Part shown: piece by piece, positions 8,111 through 18,200 of the stretch
Layout: each line of letters opens with the position of its first letter
Numbering within the stretch: position 1 is the stretch's first letter
DNA from: Methanoculleus chikugoensis
Lineage (GTDB): Archaea > Halobacteriota > Methanomicrobia > Methanomicrobiales > Methanoculleaceae
NCBI RefSeq assembly: GCF_900095385.1
Contig: NZ_FMID01000047.1
Span: 1-64,000 of the forward strand
Length of the DNA stretch: 64,000 nt
Reading direction: 5' to 3'
Notes under the pieces: generated by a model
Told to the model about the DNA's origin: nothing
The model's input: the letters and a program-made list of their open reading frames with translations, nothing else
Database searches by the model: none
Translations under genes and position numbers: made by a program

Positions 8111-8893
8111 ATGACGAGACTGGAAAGACTCCTGATCCTCACTCTGGTGATAGGGTGTGTGGCCCTCTTCTCCGGGGCGGTCGCCCAGGATGGGTATGGG
8201 TATGACACAACTGCGACGCCGACAGCAAACGTGACACCGACTACTGAAGCGAACGTTACGATCATGTCGCCTGCGGAGGGTGCCAGCGTTGCCGCCGGAA
8301 ACGTCACGGTGAGCGTGAACGTTACGAACTTCACGCTGGTGGAGCCGACCGGGCAGGTCAACGCGCCGGGCGAGGGGCACCTGCACTACTATCTGGACGC
8401 CCCGGTGCCGATGAACGCGAGTGAACCCGCCATCCCGCCGACCGGCGGCTACGTCATCTCGACGAACCTCACCCACACCTGGGAGAATGTGACGCCGGGT
8501 GCGCACAACTTCTCGGTCCAGGTGGTCAACAACGACCACACGCCGATAATACCGCTTGTGTTTGATACGGTGAACGTGACGGTCGGCGGGAACGTGACCG
8601 GGAACGCGACGGTGGTGAACCTCGCCGCCGAGAACATCGCCTTCGATACAAATACGATCACAGTGCCCGCGGGGGCGAACGTGACCGTCCACTTCGTCAA
8701 CAAGGATTCTGGCATTCCCCACAACTTCGCGGTCTATGACAGTTCCCTTCGGTCGGAGCAGATATTTGTGGGTGATATCATCACCGGGCCCGCCGAGACG
8801 AACTACACCTTTACGGCACCGTCCGAGCCCGGGACATACTACTTCCAGTGCGACATCCACCCGTCCATGAACGGCGATTTCATCGTGGAGTGA
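8111..8893 (+). CDS. Secreted protein with C-terminal cupredoxin domain
   Basis: A 260-residue exported protein. Residues 1-25 form a signal peptide ending in SGAVAQ. A middle beta domain contains GEGHLHYYLDAPVP, as in small DUF4399-like domains. The C-terminal 95 residues are a plastocyanin-like cupredoxin. All four type-1 copper ligands appear present: His in GIPHNFAVYD, then Cys, His and Met in CDIHPSM. The ATG at 8111 is chosen because it begins the signal peptide; the frame is open further upstream. It probably carries electrons or binds copper outside the cell. Its C terminus is almost identical to that of the protein ending at 14177. Confidence 0.85.
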   Translation: MTRLERLLILTLVIGCVALFSGAVAQDGYGYDTTATPTANVTPTTEANVTIMSPAEGASVAAGNVTVSVNVTNFTLVEPTGQVNAPGEGHLHYYLDAPVPMNASEPAIPPTGGYVISTNLTHTWENVTPGAHNFSVQVVNNDHTPIIPLVFDTVNVTVGGNVTGNATVVNLAAENIAFDTNTITVPAGANVTVHFVNKDSGIPHNFAVYDSSLRSEQIFVGDIITGPAETNYTFTAPSEPGTYYFQCDIHPSMNGDFIVE

Positions 8894-8945
8894 TGCAGGG
8901 CGGAACGGTATGCAGGGACGGAGTAATCTTTGCGCAGGCCCGGCG

Positions 8946-11546
8946 CTACACCAGTTCGTGCCTGCGGAGGAACTCCCGGATCTCCCGTGACTCCACCCAG
9001 CCCCTGTCGAGTTGCCTGACGATATCGTTGATCCGCCAGACCTGCTTGCGGATCCGCTCCGATGCCTGCTCATCGTCCAGGAGCTCCGACGCAGCGAGGA
9101 TGACCTGCAGGGGCAGGCGGATGTGGTCGCCGAGGATAGCGAACTGCTCCATGTTATGCTCGATCTGGGTGAACGCCTGGTGCCGCATCTCCTCAGAGCG
9201 TCTCTGCTCGGTGATATCGTAGGAGAGCACCGCGACCCGCACCACGTTTCCTTCCGCGTCGGCGATCGGAAAGAGGGAGTTGTAGAGGACCATCCCCTGC
9301 CGCTCATCGGCAAACCTGACCGGCCGGCCCGTCGAGAAGACCTCCCCGATGATCTCCCTCCGTCTCGCGGCGACATCCGGGGAAAAGTAGTCAAATATTG
9401 ATGTGCCCATCAGTTCCTGAACGCTCCTCCCGAACCTCTCGGCAGCCACCTCGTTCAGGACAAGGATTGTGCCGTCGCGGTCGATGAGCATCACTGCGTT
9501 TGGCGATGCGTTCATGAGCGCCCGGAACCGTCCTTCGCTCTCTATGATGGTGGCTTCAGCCCGCTTCCGCTCGCGGATGTCGATCCCGATCCCGACACGC
9601 GTATCGTCGGAGAGACGGATGTTGGCCCAGGCGGTCTCGACGATGGAACTGTCCTTTGCGACCAGCAGGAGGTCGCGCCACCCCGGCTTCAGCGACTGCA
9701 TGTAGTCGCCGGCCATCTTCCGGTACTCCGGGTCGGGGAAGAATCTCGCTATCAGGTCACCCCTGGCCCCGTCCTCCTCCGACCAGCCGAGCACCCTCTG
9801 GAACTCACGGTTGAGGTGGAAGAGCCTGAGATCCGGGTCATAGATCGTGATCATCACCGGGATGGCGTCGATGATCCCCTGCAGGAGTTCCTGCTGGTGC
9901 TCCAGCGCCTGCCGGGACTGCTTCTGTCCGGTGATATCCATCGTGACGCCGACGGCCCGGACGACGTCTCCCGCCTCATCCCTCTGGACCTCGCCACGGG
10001 ACTCCAGCCAGACAGCGGCTCCCGTGTCGGGGCGGATGATCCTGTACTCGGTGTGGTAGGGCCCGTTGTGCTCTCCTTCGGCGCGCAAGCGGTCGATATC
10101 GTCGGGGTGGACCAGTGTCAGCCTCTCCTCGGGCCGGGCGAAGGGCGGGCGGCCGTAGATCCCTGCAAAGTCGCCGCTGATCCTGAGACGGCCGGCGGCC
10201 GGCTCCCAGTCCCAGGCAATCATCCTCGCGGCGCTGAGGGCCAGTTCGAGCCGCTGCTGCTGGAGGTGCAGTTCCTCTTCCATCCGTTTCCGGTCGGTGA
10301 TCTCGGTGCTGACACTCCCGAGCAGGTCTTTCCCGATGGGAATGGTGGAGGAGATATAGTAGCGGTTGCCCCAGAAACTGTTCTCATACTTCTGCCCGAC
10401 GCCTGACGCCATGATCTCCCGCGACCTCGTGATATATTCGGCCATCACCCCCGCGCCAAAGAGTTCGGTGACGCGTCTCCCGACGATCTCGTCCAGCCTG
10501 CCGAGGTCGCGCTGTGAGACCGGGTTTGCGTCGCGCAGGATCCAGTCCACGATCTCGCCGTGCTCGTCGCGGACCATCTCGAAGATGTTGATGGCATCAC
10601 CCGTATTCTCGAAGAGTCTCCGGTATTTCTCCTCGCTCGCCTGCAGTTCCTCCTCCATCTGCTTCCGGTCGGTCACATCGGAGAGGACCGCTACCGCATA
10701 GCGCACGATACCGCTCTCGTCGTGGATGGGAGCGGAACTGGCGTTGATGTAGATCCAGGTGCCGTCTGCCCGGAGGAGCCGGATCTCCTCATCTCTCACC
10801 ACCTCCCCACTGGCGACCGACCGGGCAATCGGCCACTCCTCGGGCAGGTAGGGCCGCCCATCAGGGTGAACCCCACGAAACATCCTGAGATCGCGCGGCA
10901 TGTCAGGTCGCCCCCACATCCGGCGTAACTGCTCGTTGTAGTGGATGAGCATTCCCGACGGGGCTTCGGCGATGACGACGCCCTCGGGCATCTGTTCGAT
11001 GATGGCCTGCAGCAGGGTACGCTCTTCCTCAGCTCTTGCAAGGAGCCGGTCCTGCTCTTCGCTCTCCGGGTGCTCCCGGATCAGCCACCGTTTCTCCCCA
11101 ACACCCCTGCCGGCGGCGGTGATCACGACCCTGACCGGGGCGCCGCTCCGGGAGCGCAGGGTTGTCTCCCGCGGTGCGCACGCTTTCCCGGCACGGAGGT
11201 CCGCGAGCATGAGAGCGATCTCCGATTGAACGTCGGGAAAACCGTGCGCCGCAAGGAGCGTGCCCGGCAGCGGCTCCCCGAGGAGGCTCGCCGCCGCCGG
11301 GTTTGCATCGATGATCCTGCCGTCTGCGTCCGTCACCACGAATCTGTCGGGTGAGGACCCGATGAGGTCCAGGAGTTGCTGCCGCTCCTCTTCCACCCGG
11401 GTTGCGGCTGCGGCCAGGCTTTCTGCAGCACGGAGAAGGCTCCCGAGCGAGGCGCTGTCGTCTGAATCTGCCGGCGTCCCGGGAGTGAGTTCACTAATAC
11501 ACTCCCGGACGGCGCAAATCTGCTGGTTTAAGGGGTTTTTCTGCAT
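8946..11546 (-). CDS. Six-PAS sensor protein with degenerate C-terminal kinase dimerisation helix
   Basis: An 866-residue soluble protein. After an N-terminal helical segment (1-50) six PAS/PAC units follow at about 55-165, 180-300, 305-425, 425-545, 545-665 and 665-785. Most end in a PAC signature such as SDVTDRKQMEEEL. The C-terminal 80 residues contain EHNMEQFAILGDHIRLPLQV, resembling a histidine-kinase dimerisation helix pair, but there is no HATPase domain. It therefore cannot phosphorylate by itself as read. Methanogens have many such PAS proteins, thought to sense redox state or ligands and to act through partner proteins (inference). No response regulator is adjacent. Confidence 0.88.
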   Translation of the reverse strand: MQKNPLNQQICAVRECISELTPGTPADSDDSASLGSLLRAAESLAAAATRVEEERQQLLDLIGSSPDRFVVTDADGRIIDANPAAASLLGEPLPGTLLAAHGFPDVQSEIALMLADLRAGKACAPRETTLRSRSGAPVRVVITAAGRGVGEKRWLIREHPESEEQDRLLARAEEERTLLQAIIEQMPEGVVIAEAPSGMLIHYNEQLRRMWGRPDMPRDLRMFRGVHPDGRPYLPEEWPIARSVASGEVVRDEEIRLLRADGTWIYINASSAPIHDESGIVRYAVAVLSDVTDRKQMEEELQASEEKYRRLFENTGDAINIFEMVRDEHGEIVDWILRDANPVSQRDLGRLDEIVGRRVTELFGAGVMAEYITRSREIMASGVGQKYENSFWGNRYYISSTIPIGKDLLGSVSTEITDRKRMEEELHLQQQRLELALSAARMIAWDWEPAAGRLRISGDFAGIYGRPPFARPEERLTLVHPDDIDRLRAEGEHNGPYHTEYRIIRPDTGAAVWLESRGEVQRDEAGDVVRAVGVTMDITGQKQSRQALEHQQELLQGIIDAIPVMITIYDPDLRLFHLNREFQRVLGWSEEDGARGDLIARFFPDPEYRKMAGDYMQSLKPGWRDLLLVAKDSSIVETAWANIRLSDDTRVGIGIDIRERKRAEATIIESEGRFRALMNASPNAVMLIDRDGTILVLNEVAAERFGRSVQELMGTSIFDYFSPDVAARRREIIGEVFSTGRPVRFADERQGMVLYNSLFPIADAEGNVVRVAVLSYDITEQRRSEEMRHQAFTQIEHNMEQFAILGDHIRLPLQVILAASELLDDEQASERIRKQVWRINDIVRQLDRGWVESREIREFLRRHELV

Positions 11547-12167
11547 ATCCAGTTGTTTCTACCAGACCCCGGGTGTGGATAGTTCTCAGGTCACTAAAAG
11601 CGCACCGGGCATGAGCCGGGCCGGCGGACTGAGGGATAACCCGCTTCATAAGATTATCGGGGTTATCATACGCCGGCACATACAGGCTTCCGGCCGCTGA
11701 GGCGGCATTTGAGTGAACCGAGGTCTCATGCGGGGTATTGTGTCACGGGCCAGGGGCTGTTACGCTCAGTGCATGCCGCCTGTTTGAAGATATACTTTCG
11801 CCAACTACCCCCTCCTCTCGTCGGGGGGCATGGTACTCTGCTCCCATACAGGCTTGCGATGCCACCTCTCCCCGTGTTCGGGGTGTGGACCTGTGATATG
11901 AGCCCGGGCAAGCGTCTGGTGCTGCTGAGTTGCCGTTTGCGCTACCTCTCGGTACCGTCATGGGGACTCATCTTCTATGAACCGTCACCATGCGCCGCCG
12001 GATCGATCGGGTGTGCACGTCCCGCCGGGAAAAGGTTACTACCCACGACAGAGAGGAACGGCCCGGCAGAAAGACCACATTCCACAAACCCCGCCCCCAC
12101 ACGTCAGGGGTGTGACCGGGCGATCCGGCATAACTATTATCAGTCCCCGTGTCATGCCCCGATCCGC
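11547..12167. other. Intergenic stretch of 620 bases
   Basis: Lies between the divergent PAS sensor and the sugar dehydrogenase-like gene. Open frames run through it on both strands, but none has a start with a ribosome site or a recognisable product. I see no RNA gene or repeat. An AT-rich patch at about 12131-12140 (TAACTATTAT) may be part of the promoter of the downstream gene. Confidence 0.5.
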
Positions 12168-14177
12168 ATGACAAAAATTAGCATTGTCATAGCATCCTTC
12201 CTGATCCTCGCACTCGTCGCGGGTGCGGGCGCACAGGTAGGATCGAGCAATGTCAGTGGCACCAACGAGAGTTCAAACCAGACGACGGAAAGCATGCAGA
12301 ACGTGAGCGGCAACGTGACGGATCTCACGAACGCCAAATCCGTACTCGCCGCAGAGCTCGTGGACAACACGTCCTGGACGAACCTGACCTCCGCCCCGAA
12401 CGTTACGGCCGATATCGGCCTTGAACTCGTCGCGCAGAACTTCACCTCACCCATGATGGTTGCATCACCCGACGACGGGACGGGCCGGCTCTTCGTCGTG
12501 GACCAGGTCGGCGTGGTCTGGGTCGTCGACGCGAACGGGACCACGCTCCCCGAGCCGTTCCTGGACGTTCGGGACAGTATGGTCGAACTCCGGCCAGCCT
12601 ACGACGAGCGCGGCCTGCTCTCGATCGCGTTCCACCCGAACTTCTCGGAGAACGGCAAGGTCTATGCATTCTACAGCGCACCTCTGAGGCAGGAGGCCCC
12701 CGAGGGGTGGAACTGCACCAACCACATCTCCGAGTTCCAGGTTGATCCCGGGAACCCGAACCAGGTGAACCCGACCTCCGAGAACGTGCTGATGTACATC
12801 GACAAGCCCTACCAGAACCACAACGGCGGCCAGCTGGTCTTCAGTCCCGCCGACGGCTACCTGTATGTGGCGCTCGGGGATGGCGGGCGGGCGAACGACG
12901 TCGGGAACGCCCACACCCCCGGCATCGGGAACGGCCAGGATCTCACGAAGATCTATGGCAAGATCCTCAGGATCGACGTGGACAATGTCACTGCCGGAAA
13001 CCTGACGACTCCACAGAACGTGACCCCGACGGGGAACCAGACAGAGAATGCAGGCGTCAACCGGACGGAGAACCCGCCCGAGCCGACATGGACGACGTTT
13101 GCCGGCAGCCTCTACGGGATACCCGCCGACAACCCGTTCGCGGAGAACCGGACCGAGATCCTCGACACCTACGCTTACGACTCCGTCCCGCCCGAGATCT
13201 ACGCCTACGGGTTTAGGAACCCGGCCTACATGTCGTTTGACTCCGGCGGCAACAACGCGCTCTTCGTCGCCGACGCGGGCCAGAATCTCTTTGAGGAGGT
13301 GGACGTCGTCTACAACGGCGGAAACTACGGCTGGAATATCCGCGAGGGCACGCACTGCTTCGACCCGAACGCCACCACCGACCCGCCGGAGTCCTGCAAC
13401 GTCACCGGCTATCTAGGAGAGCCGCTGATCGGCCCGATATTCGAGGGCGGCCGTGACCTCGGCATCGTCGTCGTCGGCGGCAACGTCTACCGCGGCACCG
13501 CCGTTCCGGAGCTCGAAGGGAAGTACGTCTTCGGCTACTGGAGCGACAGCCGGACGGTCGGGAACGGCACTCTCCTCGTCGCGACGCCCCCGGAGGGGTG
13601 GATCGCACCGGAGTCCGCCGCGAACCTGACCGCTGACGCGAACGCCATGTGGGAGGTCCAGCCGGTGAACATCACCGGCGGCGAGAACGAGACCCTGGGG
13701 ATGTTCCTGCGCGGGTTCGGCGAGGATGCCGGGGGTGACCTCTACGTGCTGACGAACGATGTGGGCGGTCCGGACAACGCCACCAGCACCGGCAGGGTCT
13801 GGAGGGTCGTGGCGCCCGCACCGACCTCAACGATCGCACCGACCCCGACGGTGAACGTGACGCCGACCCCGACGACGAACCTGACGCCTGGAGCGACGGT
13901 GAACATCGTCGCACAGGACTTTGCCTTCGACACTGAGACGATCACGGTGCCCGTCGGGGCGGAGGTGACGATGGTCTTTGACAACCGGGACCAGGGCATC
14001 CCCCACAATGTCGCGGTCTACGACAGTTCGCTCAGGGCGGAGCAGATCTTCGTGGGCGATATCATCACCGGGCCCGCCGAGACCACCTACACCTTCACGG
14101 CTCCTTCCGAGCCGGGGACCTACTACTTCCAGTGCGACGTTCATCCCGACATGAACGGCGAGTTCATCGTGGAGTAA
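12168..14177 (+). CDS. Secreted PQQ-type sugar dehydrogenase-like protein with C-terminal cupredoxin
   Basis: A 669-residue exported protein. The signal peptide (1-23, ending GAGAQ) is followed by a glucose/sorbosone dehydrogenase-type beta-propeller at about 80-560. Its motifs include DERGLLSIAFHPNF, LYVALGDGG and a GFRNP strand. A TPT-rich linker leads to a plastocyanin-like domain (about 580-669) with His in GIPHNVAVYD and Cys-His-Met in CDVHPDM. Family members oxidise sugars with PQQ, but PQQ synthesis is not expected in methanogens, so it may act as a binding or electron-transfer protein. Many N-x-S/T sites suggest heavy glycosylation. I start at the ATG opening the signal peptide. Confidence 0.85.
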   Translation: MTKISIVIASFLILALVAGAGAQVGSSNVSGTNESSNQTTESMQNVSGNVTDLTNAKSVLAAELVDNTSWTNLTSAPNVTADIGLELVAQNFTSPMMVASPDDGTGRLFVVDQVGVVWVVDANGTTLPEPFLDVRDSMVELRPAYDERGLLSIAFHPNFSENGKVYAFYSAPLRQEAPEGWNCTNHISEFQVDPGNPNQVNPTSENVLMYIDKPYQNHNGGQLVFSPADGYLYVALGDGGRANDVGNAHTPGIGNGQDLTKIYGKILRIDVDNVTAGNLTTPQNVTPTGNQTENAGVNRTENPPEPTWTTFAGSLYGIPADNPFAENRTEILDTYAYDSVPPEIYAYGFRNPAYMSFDSGGNNALFVADAGQNLFEEVDVVYNGGNYGWNIREGTHCFDPNATTDPPESCNVTGYLGEPLIGPIFEGGRDLGIVVVGGNVYRGTAVPELEGKYVFGYWSDSRTVGNGTLLVATPPEGWIAPESAANLTADANAMWEVQPVNITGGENETLGMFLRGFGEDAGGDLYVLTNDVGGPDNATSTGRVWRVVAPAPTSTIAPTPTVNVTPTPTTNLTPGATVNIVAQDFAFDTETITVPVGAEVTMVFDNRDQGIPHNVAVYDSSLRAEQIFVGDIITGPAETTYTFTAPSEPGTYYFQCDVHPDMNGEFIVE

Positions 14178-14294
14178 CCAGGAGCGCACCGGCGTGGGAA
14201 GAGCGGGATTCCCCCGCTCCTCCCCGCCCATTTTTCCTGTGCGGGCCCCTCCGCGCAGACAGGTATACATAGCATGTACGGGATCGTTTCGCTC

Positions 14295-14774
14295 ATGAGA
14301 CCCAACGCAGCCCTTCTTGTGGCGCTGCTCATCGTGAGCGCCGGCATGCTGGCCGCAGGGTGCACCGCGCCGGGCGGAGACGGCACCCAGCCGACCCCCA
14401 CGGGGACGATAACGACGCCGGCCGAGACCGGAACCCCGGCCGCCACAGAGACAACGGCAGCGACGACCGCATCGGACGGAGAGATAGCGACGGTCGATCT
14501 CTCCGCCGAGAATTTGGCCTTCGATACGAGCACCATCACGGTGCCTGCAGGGGCGAACGTGACGGTGAACTTCGACAACATGGACGACGGCATCCCGCAC
14601 AACGTCGCGGTCTACACGAACGCCTCGGCGGCAGAGGAGATCTTCGTGGGCGAGACCATCACCGGCCCGGCCCAGACGACCTACACCTTCACGGCGCCGG
14701 ATGAGCCCGGGACGTACTTCTTCCGGTGCGACGTCCATCCGCAGCAGATGACCGGCGACTTCATCGTGGAGTGA
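14295..14774 (+). CDS. Cupredoxin lipoprotein
   Basis: A 159-residue lipoprotein. The signal peptide ends in the lipobox LAAGC with Cys23 as lipidation site. A Thr/Pro/Ala linker (about 24-65) precedes a plastocyanin-like domain (about 66-159) with His in GIPHNVAVYT and Cys-His in FRCDVHP, followed by QQM instead of the usual spacing to Met. It is probably membrane-anchored outside the cell and binds copper. It follows the sugar dehydrogenase-cupredoxin gene by about 120 bases and may be expressed with it. The leader resembles that of the small lipoprotein at 14904. Confidence 0.88.
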   Translation: MRPNAALLVALLIVSAGMLAAGCTAPGGDGTQPTPTGTITTPAETGTPAATETTAATTASDGEIATVDLSAENLAFDTSTITVPAGANVTVNFDNMDDGIPHNVAVYTNASAAEEIFVGETITGPAQTTYTFTAPDEPGTYFFRCDVHPQQMTGDFIVE

Positions 14775-14903
14775 TGCCTTTACAGGACGTTCTCCCTCTT
14801 GCCGTGTTCCGGGTGGCCCCTCTGCCCTGAACGGCGGTTCTGCCGGCAGCGGCCCGAACGGGTGAGCAAATTATAAGTAACATGTGCGTGATGGCCCCCT
14901 CCC

Positions 14904-15110
14904 ATGAGGTATATCACAGTCCTTCTGGCGGTGCTCCTCATCGTGGGCGCGGGCATACTGGCGGCAGGATGCACCATGCCGGAGGGAGACGGCACCCAGC
15001 AGACTCCGATGGAAGAAGAGACTCCGATGGAAGAAGAGACGCCCCCGGGCATGGACGAAGAGACCCTGATTGGAGGAGAAGAGACCCTGGGCGGTCAGGC
15101 AGGGTACTGA
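14904..15110 (+). CDS. Small acidic lipoprotein
   Basis: A 68-residue protein whose first 23 residues are a lipoprotein signal with LAAGC, nearly the same leader as the cupredoxin lipoprotein just upstream. The mature part is short, acidic and repetitive (two TPMEEE units) with no fold recognised. It may be the remnant of a larger lipoprotein or a small surface-charge protein. I cannot assign a function. Confidence 0.6.
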   Translation: MRYITVLLAVLLIVGAGILAAGCTMPEGDGTQQTPMEEETPMEEETPPGMDEETLIGGEETLGGQAGY

Positions 15111-15221
15111 CGCAGTAAGACCGTTGAACGGCTGCATCGCGATGCAGTTCCCCCACTTTTTTCTTATAGATCCCGTGGAAGAAGCGCGAAGGCACGTATC
15201 GGACACCGCCCCCGGCGCATC

Positions 15222-15231
15222 AAAAAAAAAA
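15222..15231 (-). terminator. Oligo-T terminator for the Ig-repeat surface protein
   Basis: A run of ten A residues on the plus strand, thus T-tract RNA about 14 bases past the minus-strand stop. It fits archaeal U-tract termination. Confidence 0.6.
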
Positions 15232-15244
15232 GAGTCAGGGTTTT

Positions 15245-18200
15245 TCAGCGCCGCTTCCTCGCCCAGAGGAGGAAGGCCAGCGGTGCAAGGAAGGGCGCGT
15301 AGACGAGCGGTGCCGCAGGCGTCGTCGTCGCCGCGACGGTCGGCGCGGTCGTCATCGTCTCCGTCCCTTCGGGCGTCGCGGTAGCCTCTGTCGTGACGTT
15401 CGTCTCCGTCGTCATGGTGACGTTCTCCGGCATCGCGGCGATGGCGAAGGTGGAGAACCCGGGGGTGGTCGCCCGGAAGCGATACTTCCCGCTCTCTTCA
15501 CCGACGACCTCGGTCTCCAGGATCTGCCAGCCCCCGTTGACGTAGCGCATGAGCCTGACGTCCTCCGGGAGCATGTCGTGCTCCTCAAGCCACTTCGCCG
15601 GGATGGTGAAGGTCAACGTTGCGCCGCCGATCTGGTTCGGGTTCGCCCATGAGACGGCGATCTCAACGTACTCGTAGGTGCTGCCGCCGGGAGGCGCCGC
15701 CAGGTTGGGGCACCCCGTCTCCTTCACGGTCATCAGCAGCCGCGGGATGTTGTCGGCCGCCGTGATGGCGATGCTGCCGACCGACGTGACGTCGATACCC
15801 GAGAACGTGTGCGTCTCGCCGCCTTTCAGGTTCTCGCAGATTCCTGCGAAGAAGGTGGGGCCGGTGTCGCCGCCGCCGTCACTATAGGCGCGTTTGTTCG
15901 ATCCGGGGTTAGTCGGGGTCTGTGTGGGATCTGGTGTTGGATCGGGTGTAGGGTCGGTCGTGGGCGCCGCCGTGACGGTGACCGTGGCTGTTCCTTCAAC
16001 GCCCCCGGCACACGCCGTCACGTCCGTGGAGCCCAGTGAGAACGCCGCGAAGAGGCCCGAGCGGTCGATCGTGCCGACATCATCGTCGGAGCACGACCAC
16101 CTGACCCTGACCCAGTCCATCTCGTTCTCGCACTGGTCGAAGACCGTGGCCGTGAACTCCCGGGTTCCTCCGGGCGCGAGCGTGTCTTCAGACGGGTCGA
16201 CCTCGATGCAGGCCGGAACCGGGAGCGAGGGCTCGACGGTCACGCAGGCGGAGCCGGAGACCCCGTTCGCCGATGCGGTGAGAGTCACTTCGCCGTCGCT
16301 GAGAGCGGTGAAGGCGCCGCTGCAGAGATCGATCTCGCCGACGCAATCGTCGCTGCTCTCCCAGTCGATTATGACGTCGGGCATTTCGTAGCCGTACTGG
16401 TCGAATGCGGTTGCGGTGAGCGTCAGGCAGTTCCCGGCCGGGATGCAGAAGTCGGACGGGCTGACCTCGATCCGCGCAAGCTCCGGCGCCGTCGACCGGA
16501 CGGTCACCGTCGCGGTCCCGGATGCGTCGCCCGCTGTTGCGGTGACGGTCGTGCTGCCTTCGCCGCGCGCGGTGAAGAGGCCGTCATCGGTGATCTCGCC
16601 GACTCCCGGGTCGACGCACGACCAGCCAATCAGGGAGCCTGCGTTGTCCTGCAGGTCATACACGGCCGTGAACTGCCACTCGTCCCCACAGTTCAGGGTG
16701 ATCGCCGACGGGGAGACCACGACACCTGCGGATTCATCGGTGACCCCTACCTCCGCCGTCCCGGTGACCCCTTCGGCCGATGCGGTGACGGTCGCCGTGC
16801 CGCAATCAAGGGCGGAGAAGGCGCCGCTGCAGAGATCGATGGTTCCGACAGCTTCGTTGCTGCAGCACCAGTCGATCTCGACGTCGGGCATCTCGCAACC
16901 GTCCTGGTCAAGAGCGGTCGCGGTGAACGTCGCGGTGTCGCCGGCGGCGAGCGTTATCGCGACCGGGGTGACGACGATGCGGGAGAGGACGGGGTCGTTG
17001 CAGTTCACGGTGATGGTTGCGGTTCCTTCAGCACCGTCTCCGTATGCGGTGATGGTTGCCGTGCCGCCGTCAAGGGCGGTGAAGACGCCGCACTCATCGA
17101 TGGTGCCGACGTTCTCATCGCTGCACTCCCAGGTGATCTCGGCGTCCTCGACGATGTCGCCGAACCGGTCGAACGCGACGACTTCGAACTCCAGTTCGTC
17201 GCCGGTCTCGAGCGTTGCCGTGGACGGCACGACCGCGATCTTCGCGAGCGCAGGCCATTCGTTGACGGTGACGGTTACCCCCGCAGAGCAGTTTCCTGCC
17301 GTTGCGGTTACGGTCGCCGTACCCGCGGTGAGAGCGGTGAAGCATCCTTCCCCGTCGATGGTGCCGACGGTTTCGTCGCTGCAGGCCCAGTCGACCTCAC
17401 CGGCGGGCATGGCGTTGCCGTTCCGGTCGTGGCCCGTCACCATGAACCTCTGGATGTCATCGACGTCCAGTGTGGCCCGGGGCGGTGTGAGCGTGATACT
17501 CGTGAGCACCGGTTCAGCGGGGTCTTCTGCGTTGACGGTGACGGTCGCGGTCCTGGACACGTTGCCCGCCGACGCGGTGACGTTCGCGGTACCTTCGGCA
17601 AGGGCGGTGAAGCAACCGGTGTCGTCGATCTCGCCGACGGTTTCGTTGTCGCACGACCAGTTGAACACAATGCCGGTCATCTCAAGGCCGTTCTGGTCGA
17701 GAGCGGTTGCCGTGAACTGCTCGGTGTCGCCGACATCCAGGGTGGCCGTGTCCGGTTCGACCTCGATGCGTTCGAGGGCCGGTTCTTCGTGCTCATCAGC
17801 GGTGACCGTGACGGTCGCGGTTTCGGAGAGGTCGCCTGCCGTTGCGGTTACGGTCGTCGTGCCCGCGGCGAGAGCGATGAAGAGGCCGCTGGCATTGTCG
17901 ATGGTTCCGACGGTCTCGTTATCGCTCGCCCAGGTGACCGCAACGCCGGACATCTCGCCGCCGAACTGGTCGCGGACGGTTGCTTCGAACGTCACCGTGC
18001 CGTCGACCTCAAGTGTGGGCGTGGGCGGGTCGATCACGATGTCTTTTGCGATCAGTGCCTCAGTAGTGACCGTGACGGTAGCTTCTCCGGATTTGTCGCC
18101 TGCCGACGCGGTGATGGTCGCGGTACCTGCGCTCTTCGCGGTGAAGAGACCGGTGGAATTATCGATGGTCCCGACGGTTTCGTTGTCGCACGACCAGTTG

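Noticed and set aside
9816-10406. Plus-strand frame inside the PAS sensor
   Set aside because: It is a shadow of the PAS gene, which shows six domains on the minus strand.
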